A stretch of 42,349 nucleotides of DNA from Nostoc sp. FACHB-152 (GTDB lineage Bacteria; Cyanobacteriota; Cyanobacteriia; Cyanobacteriales; Nostocaceae), in NCBI RefSeq assembly GCF_014697475.1, contig NZ_JACJRV010000062.1, positions 1 through 42,349 on the forward strand, given 5' to 3'. A model generated the notes under the pieces. It worked only from the letters and a program-made list of their open reading frames with translations, was not told the origin of the DNA and searched no databases. Positions 33,433 to 42,264 of this stretch are shown piece after piece. Position numbers and translations under genes: made by a program. The first letter of the stretch is position 1, and every line of letters starts with the position of its first letter.

Positions 33433-36400
33433 CTAACTAGATGATTTTAATTTAATTCCCAAAACTTGGGTATAAGCACCTCGTGCTTGAGTAACGCCAA
33501 TGGTGCGTTCGGCTGATTCTATCATCGGACGACGCAAACTCACAACTATAAACTGTGCTAGTTGTGCTTGTTGTTTGATCATTCTAGATAATCGTTCTAC
33601 GTTTGCTCCGTCTAAAAACATATCTACTTCGTCAAAGGCATAAAAAGGTGATGGACGGTAGCGTTGTAGGGCGAAAATAAAACTTAAGGCGGTGAGGGAT
33701 TTTTCTCCCCCAGACATGGAAGCTAGTCGCTGTACTGGTTTACCTTTGGGGTGAGCAACTAAGTTTAAACCACTGTTAAAGGGATCTTCGGGATTATCAA
33801 GTTGTAGGTAGCCGTCGCCTTCTGAGAGGGTTGCGAAAATCGATTGGAAGTTTTCGTTAACAGCATCGAAGGCTTCTTTAAAGGCGCGTTGCCGCAATGT
33901 GGTAAAGTTTTCAATTCTTAATAATAATTCGGTACGTTCTGCTTCTAACGTCTGTAACTTGTCTGTAAGTTCTTGCAGGCGGTTTTGGGTGCGTTCGTAT
34001 TCTTCTAACGCCAGCATATTTACAGGTTCCATTGCCTGTAGGCGTTTGGCAAGCGATCGCAATTCTTTCTGCAATTCTTCTAAATCTACTTGATCGGGTA
34101 CTTCTGGTAAAGGACTGGGCAATTCTGGGAGTAGTTCTTGCAATTGGCTTTGTAGGGTTAGTAATTCCTCCCGCCGCTTTTGCTGGGTTTCTTGCAACTT
34201 TTCGAGTTCCCATTCCAATTGTTGCTGACGCAGAAGATGCGATCGCACTTCTTGTTCAATTGCGTCACGTTTTTGTTTTTCTTCACCCAAGCTTTTTTCC
34301 ATTTCGCCCAGCTTGGCGCGAGTTTCGGTGATTTGGGTGCTGAGTGCTGCGTGCTGGGTGCTGAGTGCTTGGATTTTATGCTGAGAAGTTGCTTGTTCTT
34401 GATGATACTGAGCAATTTTTTGTTCAGCTTCTTGAATACGTTCTTGCAACCTTTGTTGCTGATTTTCTAAGTTTTTCAGCCGTTGTTCTGCTTCCCGTAA
34501 TGAAGATTCTCGTTGTTGTAATTGTTGCTCTTGCGTTTTAATTACCGCTTGGATTTGCTGCCATTCGCTGGGTGTTTGAGATGCTTCTAACTCAGCTAAA
34601 GCATGACGTAATTGTTGTAGTTGCGCTTCTTGCCCTGGTAAATCTTTATCTAAAATTTCTAGGCGAGATTGGGCGGTGGAGAATTTTTCCGTATTTTGGG
34701 CAAGTTGCGATCGCGTCCCTTCTAATTGCGCTGTTAAAGCCTTAATATCTTTTTGCAACTGTTCTAATTGCAATTGCTGTTCGCGCCTTGCTTGACGTGC
34801 TTCCGTGAGTTCTTGGGATAGCTGTTTAGTTTTGGTTGATAAGGATGCGATCGCATCGATACAACGATCTAAAATCCGTTCAATATCTGCCAAGCGATTT
34901 TTCAACGCAATAACTTCATCTGATTCTGCCGCTTCTCCTGTGCCAAAGCGCAACGCTGAACGCTGATTTGTGCTACCACCAGTCATTGCGCCACTGGTTT
35001 CTAATAATTCTCCGTCTAAGGTGACGATGCGATATAAACCGAGGTTTTTCCGCGCCTGTTCTAAGTTAGCGAATACGACAGTGTTACCGAAAACATAGTT
35101 AAATACATCTTTATAACGGCGATCGCACTCAACCAAGTTCACAGCATAATTGACATAGCCGTTAGCTAATCGCAGGGTTGCATCTTGGGTAATTCTCGGA
35201 GCTTGAATCTTATTTAATGGTAAAAAGGTGGCTCTCCCCGCGCGTTTTTGCTTGAGAAGTTCAATTCCGGCGGCGGCGATACCATCATCATCGACTACGA
35301 TATGTCCCAACCTAGCACCAGCAGCAATTTCCAACGCTAATTGATAACGGGGTTCCACTCGTCCTAAATGTACCACCAAACCACAAACCCCAGGCATTCC
35401 CGATTGAATAATTACCTTACTCGCTTGAGTACCTTGGACTTCTTGCTGTGCTTGTGTTTGTGCCTCAATTTTATCTAACTGGCGTTGTTTTTCCCGTTGC
35501 TCTTGGGAAAGCCGCTTTTGCGTATCTTGCTGGATTTGTAATTCCTGTTCTGTAGCGGCGAGATTTTGCGCTAAGTTTTGGATGGGTTCGTTAGAGACGT
35601 TAAATTCTGCCTCAACTCGCGTACACTCAGCTTGTTTTTCTGCTAACTGCGGTTCTAAATTGGCAATTAACTGAGTTTGTTCGTGAATTAATTCTTGTAG
35701 CTGACTATTACGTTCTTTTAACTGTGCTTGCTCTGTGCGTTGCGGTTCCAGAGTTTGCAGTACAGTTTCGATTTGACGGTTCAGTGCAGTTTGTTGCTGC
35801 ACCCATACTTCCGAAGCTGAAGCGATTTCGGCGGCGGCTTCACGGGATTTTTGCAGTGCTTGTTCTGCCTCATCCCGTTGCTGTTGACAATAAACTATAG
35901 ATTGTCGTTCGACATTCTGGGTTTGAGCAATTTCTCCTAAAGCCTGTTGATGCTGTTGAATTTCTTGCTGCGTTTGCACCAAGCGTTTGGCTGTTTCTTG
36001 GGAAGTTGTTTCTAATTCTGTTTGCTGACGCTGGAGTTGCTTGCGTTCTGCTTCTTGAGTAGCGAGGCTAGACTGTACCGCTAATAATTCCTCCTCACCC
36101 AAAGCTTTCACATGAGCATTGAGTTGTTCTAGTTCAGCAGTTTTTTGGGTAATGCCGACATTCAGAGTTTCTAATTGGAGTGTAAGGTCATTATGAGAGC
36201 GATCGCCATTTTGAATTTCTGTCGCTAACTTTTCTTGCTGTGCTTGCAGCGAACGCCACGATAAAACTGCTTCCCAAGATTGCTTATGCAAGTATTCCGT
36301 TCGCAGCTTTTGATATTTTTCTGCTTTCGCTCTATCTTGAGAAAGGCGATCGCGCTGTGCAGTTAACTCCGTCTCAATAATCCGACAGCTATCTTCCTTT

Positions 36401-37110
36401 TCCTTCACCTCATCTAAAGTACCCTTGGCTTGATGAATCTTGCGATCAAACGCCGCCACCCCAGCCAACTCATCAATAATTTCTCGCCTTTCCTTAGCAT
36501 TCATCGAGATAATGCTAGTAACGTCCCCTTGCAACACGACGTTATAGCCTTCAGGATAAATCCGCAGACTCTCCAACTCCTCATGCAACTCCGTCAGCGT
36601 ACAAGCAACACCATTGATATAGTAATTTGACGTGTAAGTTCCTTGATGAGTCACCCGCAACCGTCTGGTGACACTCCATTCCGTTGGGGAGTCGGGAGTA
36701 GCGAGTGGGGAGTGGGAATTCTCTTCATCTTCCTCCAATTCCTCCGCGCCATCCTCACTCCCCGCGACGGACACTTTGCTCAAGTCGGGAGACCCGCCCA
36801 CGCAAGTGTCCTCCTCTGCGCCTTTGCGTGAGATATCCTCCCCCGATAAATCAAACGTCACCGTCACACTAGCTTCCACGGATGCGCGTCCTTTAGCCGT
36901 TTGAGTATTATTTACCAGATCCGGCAGGCGATCAGCCCGCATTCCCTTAGAACTGGCGAGTCCCAAACAAAATAACAGCGCATCCAAAATATTAGACTTA
37001 CCGGAACCATTTGGCCCAGAGATGACAGTGAACCCCGGTAGCAAAGGGACTGAGGTAGTACCGCCGAAGGATTTGAAGTTGGTAAGTTCCACGCGCTTGA
37101 CGTATACCAT
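33433..37110 (-). CDS. smc: Chromosome segregation protein SMC
   Basis: SMC is the ATP-dependent condensin that compacts and separates chromosomes together with ScpA and ScpB. The 1225-residue protein has an N-terminal head half with Walker A GPNGSGKS (32-39), a first coiled-coil arm, a hinge (about 555-690; PGVCGLVVHLGRVEPRYQLA in part), a second arm, and a C-terminal head half with signature SGGEKS (about 1132) and Walker B FDEVDMF (about 1158). It is complete, but longer than the usual 1170-1200 residues. The excess is mostly an insertion at residues 91-143, between strands of the N-terminal head, coded by repeats (36682-36840). A second heptanucleotide array lies in the distal coiled coil. 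scpA and scpB are not in this window. Confidence 0.96.
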   Translation of the reverse strand: MVYVKRVELTNFKSFGGTTSVPLLPGFTVISGPNGSGKSNILDALLFCLGLASSKGMRADRLPDLVNNTQTAKGRASVEASVTVTFDLSGEDISRKGAEEDTCVGGSPDLSKVSVAGSEDGAEELEEDEENSHSPLATPDSPTEWSVTRRLRVTHQGTYTSNYYINGVACTLTELHEELESLRIYPEGYNVVLQGDVTSIISMNAKERREIIDELAGVAAFDRKIHQAKGTLDEVKEKEDSCRIIETELTAQRDRLSQDRAKAEKYQKLRTEYLHKQSWEAVLSWRSLQAQQEKLATEIQNGDRSHNDLTLQLETLNVGITQKTAELEQLNAHVKALGEEELLAVQSSLATQEAERKQLQRQQTELETTSQETAKRLVQTQQEIQQHQQALGEIAQTQNVERQSIVYCQQQRDEAEQALQKSREAAAEIASASEVWVQQQTALNRQIETVLQTLEPQRTEQAQLKERNSQLQELIHEQTQLIANLEPQLAEKQAECTRVEAEFNVSNEPIQNLAQNLAATEQELQIQQDTQKRLSQEQREKQRQLDKIEAQTQAQQEVQGTQASKVIIQSGMPGVCGLVVHLGRVEPRYQLALEIAAGARLGHIVVDDDGIAAAGIELLKQKRAGRATFLPLNKIQAPRITQDATLRLANGYVNYAVNLVECDRRYKDVFNYVFGNTVVFANLEQARKNLGLYRIVTLDGELLETSGAMTGGSTNQRSALRFGTGEAAESDEVIALKNRLADIERILDRCIDAIASLSTKTKQLSQELTEARQARREQQLQLEQLQKDIKALTAQLEGTRSQLAQNTEKFSTAQSRLEILDKDLPGQEAQLQQLRHALAELEASQTPSEWQQIQAVIKTQEQQLQQRESSLREAEQRLKNLENQQQRLQERIQEAEQKIAQYHQEQATSQHKIQALSTQHAALSTQITETRAKLGEMEKSLGEEKQKRDAIEQEVRSHLLRQQQLEWELEKLQETQQKRREELLTLQSQLQELLPELPSPLPEVPDQVDLEELQKELRSLAKRLQAMEPVNMLALEEYERTQNRLQELTDKLQTLEAERTELLLRIENFTTLRQRAFKEAFDAVNENFQSIFATLSEGDGYLQLDNPEDPFNSGLNLVAHPKGKPVQRLASMSGGEKSLTALSFIFALQRYRPSPFYAFDEVDMFLDGANVERLSRMIKQQAQLAQFIVVSLRRPMIESAERTIGVTQARGAYTQVLGIKLKSSS
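34335..34369. repeat. In-frame heptanucleotide array in the smc coiled coil
   Basis: Five units GGGTGCT, GAGTGCT, GCGTGCT, GGGTGCT, GAGTGCT encode, on the minus strand, part of LSTQHAALSTQ in the second arm (about residues 914-926). Because seven bases times three make seven codons, the peptide itself becomes a heptad pattern compatible with a coiled coil. Confidence 0.8.
36682..36840. repeat. Repeat mosaic encoding an insertion in the SMC head
   Basis: This segment codes for about 53 residues (91-143) not expected in SMC. It contains five heptamers GGGGAGT, CGGGAGT, AGCGAGT, GGGGAGT, GGGAATT (36686-36720); an inverted repeat GGACACTT/AAGTGTCC (36769-36776, 36804-36811) enclosing CGGGAGACCCG; and CTCTGCGCCTTTGCGTGAG, a phrase typical of dispersed Nostocales repeats. 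The encoded peptide is rich in Glu, Asp, Ser and Pro and is probably a disordered loop. Confidence 0.8.
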
Positions 37111-37207
37111 ATGCGCTGGTTCACTGGGCTAATGGTTAATGAAGAACAAGTGTATCAACTAATAAAAATTTCGCAATAGTTTCGTATAGAGAATTTAAGG
37201 ATTATCG

Positions 37208-37257
37208 TAGACGCGCAAGCGGCTTGCCGCAGGCTACCGCAGAGGCGCAGAGGAGAG
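37208..37257. repeat. Dispersed GC-rich repeat upstream of smc
   Basis: AGACGCGCAAGCGGCTTGCC and the following CGCAGAGGCGCAGAG resemble common Nostocales dispersed repeats and include the palindrome GCGGCTTGCCGC (37219-37230). It is in the 220-base spacer between smc and the pseudokinase gene, 5' of smc. Confidence 0.6.
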
Positions 37258-37330
37258 GAATTATTGGAATATAAAAGATAATTTTCTTTTCTAGCATTTT
37301 TGACTAGATGATTTTGCAAGTAGCCAATAG

Positions 37331-38824
37331 TTATTTTTGCAAGATTTTAATTTCTTGCAGTATATCTCTGTAAGTATCATTATCTCCCTGTTCTTGGAAC
37401 AGTTTTGCTGCTTTTTTTAGATCAGCGATCGCTACTTTTTTATTACTTAATTGGGCGTATAATAAACCCCGACGATAATAAGCTAAACCATATGTAGAAT
37501 TTATAGTGATCGCTTGGCTAAAATCCCCTATCGCCGCTTGATAATCTTTAATTTTCACCCGTGCTAAACCCCTTCCATAGTAAGCGTAGGAGTTTTGAGA
37601 GTTAATTTTAATCGCTTGTGTGTAGTCGGTGATCGCTTGTTGATATTTCCCTAGTCCAAACCTAGCAAATCCTCGGTCATAATAAGCATTAGCATCTTGA
37701 GGATTCAGTGCAATTGCTCGACTAGAATCTGCTTGTGCTTTTTCATAATCACCTAAGCGATAAAAAGCATCACCTCGATGATTATAAGCTAAAGAATTTT
37801 GTGGGTTAATTTCAATAGTTTGAGTAAAGTTACTTACTGCTTCTTGATAATTGCCTTTTTCATATTGACTTATTCCTTCTTGATAACTAAATTGCTCATT
37901 ACTTCCTAGTTTTAGTCCTTGTAAGAACCATCCTGTAATCATAACAATCATCAAACTAGCTACTCCTATAAGCATGAGTCCCAATTTTCTAGCCTGACGT
38001 TTTGGTGGCTCATAATGAGCATATTTTAGCTGTTGGAGATCATGTAAAACTGCTGCTACAGATTGGTAACGTTGACGATAATCAAACCTGACCATTTTAT
38101 CGATAATTTGGATCAGATTTTGACTCACTCTTGTGATTCCGTCATACCAAATTAGTTCACCCGTGAATAAATGTTTCTGACTTTGTAATATTGATACCTC
38201 TTCGGTGGTTAAACCCATAATTGCAGCGATCGCCACTATTCCTAACGCGTAGATATCGCTGTTATATTGAGGTTGACCCTGTAATTGTTCTATAGGTATA
38301 TATTCCAAATTGCCTACTGTAGTTGTCACCAGTTCTTGAACAGAACCAAAATCAACTAAAACAAGTTTATTGTCTGAATATCGGCGGATAATACTTAATG
38401 GTTGAATATTTTGGTGAATTACATCACGACTATGTATGTATAATAAAATTTCTAATAATTCTAATAATAAATCAATTACTTGTTCTTCATTTATAGGTAC
38501 ACCTGACAAAACTTCTTCCGTTAATTGATGACCAACAATCAATTCTTGAACTAAATAAAATTCATTGCTTTCTTCAAAAGAGTCATAAATGTTCTGAATT
38601 CTGTCGTGTTCCTGCCCAAGTTGCTTTAAAAGTTTATATTCTTTAAAAAAAGATTTTCGTAATTGTTTTAAATGTTGAATATTTTGAGTTTCTGGATGCA
38701 GTCGCTTGACAATAAATTGCTGATCAGCTAAAGCAGTATCTTCAACCAAATATTTTTGTACTGCTTCCTCCATACACAAGACTTGTAAAATGCGGTAACG
38801 TACCTCAAGAATTTGACCATCCAT
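37331..38824 (-). CDS. Predicted Ser/Thr pseudokinase with membrane anchor and TPR repeats
   Basis: Residues about 8-270 have the protein kinase fold, a membrane segment follows at 281-301, and about five TPR repeats (310-490) lie beyond it. The VAIK-type lysine is present (Lys40 in FIVKRL), and the metal-binding DFG is intact (158-160). The catalytic loop, however, reads HQNIQPLS (137-144) where active kinases have HRDxKPxN: the catalytic Asp is Asn139, the Lys is Gln141 and the Asn is Ser144. The glycine loop near residue 14 also lacks its glycines. It is therefore predicted to be inactive and to act as a scaffold or sensor. Kinase-TPR fusions are common in filamentous cyanobacteria. Its topology puts the kinase-like part in the cytoplasm and the TPRs outside, or the reverse. 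Confidence 0.85.
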   Translation of the reverse strand: MDGQILEVRYRILQVLCMEEAVQKYLVEDTALADQQFIVKRLHPETQNIQHLKQLRKSFFKEYKLLKQLGQEHDRIQNIYDSFEESNEFYLVQELIVGHQLTEEVLSGVPINEEQVIDLLLELLEILLYIHSRDVIHQNIQPLSIIRRYSDNKLVLVDFGSVQELVTTTVGNLEYIPIEQLQGQPQYNSDIYALGIVAIAAIMGLTTEEVSILQSQKHLFTGELIWYDGITRVSQNLIQIIDKMVRFDYRQRYQSVAAVLHDLQQLKYAHYEPPKRQARKLGLMLIGVASLMIVMITGWFLQGLKLGSNEQFSYQEGISQYEKGNYQEAVSNFTQTIEINPQNSLAYNHRGDAFYRLGDYEKAQADSSRAIALNPQDANAYYDRGFARFGLGKYQQAITDYTQAIKINSQNSYAYYGRGLARVKIKDYQAAIGDFSQAITINSTYGLAYYRRGLLYAQLSNKKVAIADLKKAAKLFQEQGDNDTYRDILQEIKILQK

Positions 38825-38862
38825 AGTATAGATAAATTTTTTATACGTAGTTACATGATTAT

Positions 38863-38951
38863 ATATAGCAATCCTATTTGATTTATAAAGTACTGGTTGA
38901 GGTAGGGAGTAGGGAGTAGATTTGTTTGTAATTCATTTAGGATTGCTATAT
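38863..38951. mobile_element. MITE-like element (89 bp) carrying a heptanucleotide array
   Basis: ATATAGCAATCCTA at the left end is a perfect 14-bp inverted repeat of TAGGATTGCTATAT at the right end, and similarity continues with mismatches for a further dozen bases. The interior contains TAGGGAG TAGGGAG TAG (38903-38919). It lies 39 bases upstream of the pseudokinase start and may carry or disturb its promoter. The rest of the 38825-39302 spacer is AT-rich with nothing recognised. Confidence 0.75.
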
Positions 38952-39302
38952 TAGAGTTATTAGTACTATAAATTTTTTGTATACCAGTATTTGTTAGACA
39001 AAGTATACAACTTTAAAATAATTGTCAATTGATACAAGTAACTATAATAAACACCATATAGCAGTGTAGACTAAAAAACAATAAAGCTCAGAGAAAATAC
39101 GTCATCTTACTACGTAGCTAATAAGCTAAGAAAATATTTTTGTCTGATTTTGAGATTAATAATCCTCTATTTTTGTAAAATTATTACTGAGTAACTACTA
39201 AACAATTACTTGGTAGAGTTTTCGCCGTGATTTTACTCATGACAGGCTATTGCTAAGTACGCTAAAAGAGTTGTAATCAAACTGCCATAAACGCAAAATA
39301 GC

Positions 39303-40169
39303 GTGAAAATCAATATATTTCAACGCCACAAAAACAAACAACTAACAAAAGCCAAGCGTCAATTGACTCAGGCACTGCATCAGCGCGACATGGCTGCCCT
39401 TCAGAATTTGATTACTCGATGGCAAAAGATTATCAAAGAAGAAAAGTTAACTAATTTAATAGTCAATGAAGTGCTGTTAGAATGCGATGCTGAAAGTCAC
39501 AGTTGGTTTTTTGAAAATTGTTTAGGGAAATTTAGATATCAACAAATGCAGCAACAAGCTCAAAATAATGTCTTTCACATCTTAGTTAACGCAGGTTTGG
39601 AACCAGGAAAAGACTTTAGTTTTGGGCTAGATGCTGAAATAATTATTAGCGATCGCACCAAACAAGTCTTAATTGATCACTTACCACAACAGCAGCAAAA
39701 ATTTTTTGAAGCTCAATTGCAATTCGCTAAAGTTGCAGATCCAATTGCGGCGATTGAGCAAAATTTAGGATGCCCCTTTTATCAAAACTTAACCATAATT
39801 GCGGCTCGTCAGGTGCAATCATTAAGTAATACCCAAGCAGCAGCTTATTTAGGAGTCTTACTGGCTGGTTTAGTCAAACGGCATCCAGCCCTGCAAGATG
39901 TAGACTTTCCGACAAAATTTATTTTTAATAGCTTGCAAGAGTTACCTCAACAGCGAGTCACAGCAATATTAAATGATCAAGAAACAAATCCTCAGTTTGA
40001 TCAAGTAATCATCTTTCAAGATTTGCTAGCGGCAATGGAAGAACCTGAAGTTGTTTGGATGAATGAAGCAGAACGTTGTCTGAGTCTAGAACAACTCAAA
40101 AAACTAGATTTAGTTTGGTGTGGTGAAGATATGTCAGCAGAGATCATGGCTACCCCGAAAGACTTATGA
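39303..40169 (+). CDS. Hypothetical protein, soluble, helix-rich
   Basis: I do not recognise this 288-residue protein. It starts at a GTG and has no membrane segment or signal peptide. The N-terminus is strongly basic (KINIFQRHKNKQLTKAKRQL), followed by a Gln- and Leu-rich, mainly helical body with repeated glutamine pairs (QQMQQQAQ, LPQQQQKFF). Near the C-terminus it has an acidic WCGEDMSAE segment. There are few cysteines and no obvious catalytic motif. A HIP1 octamer lies within the gene and codon use matches the neighbours, so it looks like a native cyanobacterial gene. It converges with lysC across 43 bases. Confidence 0.7.
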   Translation: MKINIFQRHKNKQLTKAKRQLTQALHQRDMAALQNLITRWQKIIKEEKLTNLIVNEVLLECDAESHSWFFENCLGKFRYQQMQQQAQNNVFHILVNAGLEPGKDFSFGLDAEIIISDRTKQVLIDHLPQQQQKFFEAQLQFAKVADPIAAIEQNLGCPFYQNLTIIAARQVQSLSNTQAAAYLGVLLAGLVKRHPALQDVDFPTKFIFNSLQELPQQRVTAILNDQETNPQFDQVIIFQDLLAAMEEPEVVWMNEAERCLSLEQLKKLDLVWCGEDMSAEIMATPKDL

Positions 40170-40212
40170 TTAGGAAGCCAATACAGGCTTCCTGTCAATT
40201 TGTAGTTGGCTT

Positions 40213-42066
40213 CTATGCGGGAACTACAAATTTCTCACTACCAGCTAATTCAAAGGCAGCATGAATTACTTGTAAGGCTTTTACACCTTGTTCTTGGGCG
40301 ACAACACAGCTAATTTTGATTTCTGAGGTGGCAATCATTTGAATATTGATTTGGTGTTGTGCCAACGCCCCAAACATTTTAGCCGCAACACCTGGTTGTC
40401 CCACCATACCTGCACCAACGATACTAACTTTAGCGATCGCACTATCTAAAACCACTTCACCCCAGCCTAATTCTGCTGCCACCTGAGTGAGTAGTTTCTG
40501 GGCAGTTTCTCCATCCATACGCGGAACTGTAAAAGCAATATCCCGTTTGGGAACACCATCAATGATGCGACAGCGTTGAGATTGAATAATCATATCAACG
40601 CTGATGTTGTGCTGTGCCAAGATGCCAAACAACTTCGCCGCCATCCCGGCTTTATCTGGAACTTGGCGAATCGCCAGCCGTGCTTGGTTCAAGTCTAAGG
40701 CGACACCGCGCACAGGGGAAGAGGAAACGGGGCAGGGTGCAGGGGGCGGGGGGCATGGGACTACCTCTTGTTCCCTGCTTATTGTCTCTTCTGACTCTCC
40801 CTTAGCTGCGATTTCAAAGGCGGTACTAAGTGCGGCAACAGCGCGATCGCAGTCTGTGGCATTCACTAAGCAGCTGACTTTGACTTCACTCGTAGAAATC
40901 ATTTGAATGTTCACGCTTGCTTCCGCGAGGGTGGTAAACATTTTCGCCGCCACCCCAGGACGACCAATCATCCCTGCACCAGAAATACTAACTTTGGCAA
41001 CGTCTTGCTCGATAATTACCTCGGCTTCGTCTGATTTGGGATTAGATGGATTTCTCAGGGCTGGTGCGATCGCTGCTGCTACTGCTTCTGCCCGTTTTAA
41101 TATGGGTGTGGTGACGGTAAAGGCGATATCGTTGGTATTACCTTCGTGAATTGATTGAATAATTAAATCTACATCGACATTTTGACGAGCGATTTCCCCA
41201 AATAACTTAGCTGCTACCCCTGGCTTATCGGGTACGCGCAACAACGCGACCCTGGCTTGGTTCATGTCAAACTCTACTGCATCTACAGCCTTAGCAATTT
41301 CTAAATTTACCAGCGATCGCTCTTGCGGTTTGAGCGATGTTACCCAAGTACCAGGGTCATCTGTCCAGCTAGAACGCACTACTAAAGGTACACCATAGTT
41401 ACGGGCAATTTCCACTGAACGGGGATGTAATACTTTTGCACCCAAACTTGCTAGTTCCAGCATTTCATTACAAGTAATGGCATCCATCAGCTGGGCTTCA
41501 GGGACTAAGCGCGGGTCTGTAGTTAAAATTCCTGGGACATCTGTATAAATTTCACAAAAATCTGCTCCGATTGCTGCTGCTAGGGCGACGGCTGAAGTAT
41601 CGGAACCACCACGTCCTAAGGTCGTAATTTCTAACTCTCCGGTGCTGGATATCCCTTGGAAACCAGCTACTACAACTACTTTACCTTGGTTAATATGACG
41701 CAGTAGACGGTCAGTTTCTATGTGCAAAATTCGGGCGCGGGTGTGTTCTGCTTCAGTCACAATTCCTACTTGTGCGCCAGTCATTGAAATAGCAGGCTGT
41801 CCAATTTCTTGCAATGCCATACTTAGGAGAGCAATTGTGACCTGCTCACCAGTAGAAAGCAACATATCCATTTCCCGGCGGTTAGGATTCTTTGAGATTT
41901 CACTAGCTAGTTTGACGAGTCCATCAGTGGTTTTACCCATTGCGGAAACTACTACAATCAACGAGTTTCCTGCTTTAACTGTTTTATATACACGCTGGGC
42001 AACAGCTTGGATACGTTCGACTGAACCGACAGATGAACCACCGTATTTCTGAACTATAAGCGCCAT
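40213..42066 (-). CDS. lysC: Aspartate kinase with four ACT domains
   Basis: Aspartate kinase phosphorylates aspartate, the entry step to lysine, threonine, methionine and diaminopimelate. The 617-residue protein has the kinase domain (about 1-245) with KYGGSSVG at the N-terminus, GFQG, TTLGRGGSDTSA and the YTDVPGI and DPR substrate motifs. Two tandem ACT pairs follow (about 262-420 and 455-610), each beginning with a VAL/LAI-x-x-VPDKxGxAAKLF unit. Four ACT domains are the known cyanobacterial arrangement and bind lysine and threonine for feedback control. Between the pairs lies a Pro/Cys-rich linker (PCPPPPAPCPVSSS, 437-450) encoded by a heptanucleotide array. The start ATG gives the standard MALIVQKYGG. 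Confidence 0.96.
   Translation of the reverse strand: MALIVQKYGGSSVGSVERIQAVAQRVYKTVKAGNSLIVVVSAMGKTTDGLVKLASEISKNPNRREMDMLLSTGEQVTIALLSMALQEIGQPAISMTGAQVGIVTEAEHTRARILHIETDRLLRHINQGKVVVVAGFQGISSTGELEITTLGRGGSDTSAVALAAAIGADFCEIYTDVPGILTTDPRLVPEAQLMDAITCNEMLELASLGAKVLHPRSVEIARNYGVPLVVRSSWTDDPGTWVTSLKPQERSLVNLEIAKAVDAVEFDMNQARVALLRVPDKPGVAAKLFGEIARQNVDVDLIIQSIHEGNTNDIAFTVTTPILKRAEAVAAAIAPALRNPSNPKSDEAEVIIEQDVAKVSISGAGMIGRPGVAAKMFTTLAEASVNIQMISTSEVKVSCLVNATDCDRAVAALSTAFEIAAKGESEETISREQEVVPCPPPPAPCPVSSSPVRGVALDLNQARLAIRQVPDKAGMAAKLFGILAQHNISVDMIIQSQRCRIIDGVPKRDIAFTVPRMDGETAQKLLTQVAAELGWGEVVLDSAIAKVSIVGAGMVGQPGVAAKMFGALAQHQINIQMIATSEIKISCVVAQEQGVKALQVIHAAFELAGSEKFVVPA
40729..40761. repeat. In-frame heptanucleotide array between the ACT pairs of lysC
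   Basis: Units GGGGCAG, GGTGCAG, GGGGCGG, GGGGCAT and a partial GGGAC encode, on the minus strand, the proline-rich linker at residues 436-446. The array is strikingly G-rich compared with its surroundings. Confidence 0.8.
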
Positions 42067-42264
42067 AACTTTGTGTTAAATGAGGTGTGCCTACTTTCAT
42101 CAATATTCCCACCGGGCTAGGAAGCATTGAAGGCATTAGCAGTAGTTATTTAATTTACTAAATTATCAGAATCAGTTGGCACAAAAAACTTGTCATGTAA
42201 ATTTTGTGGCTAATTTTGCCTATTGTGTTGAAAAAACCTCATAAAAGTCAATACCTTAGCCAAT

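Noticed and set aside
34032-34470. Long plus-strand frames opposite smc
   Set aside because: They are antisense shadows of the coiled coil, with biased Leu/Phe-rich composition from complementary Gln/Lys/Glu codons.
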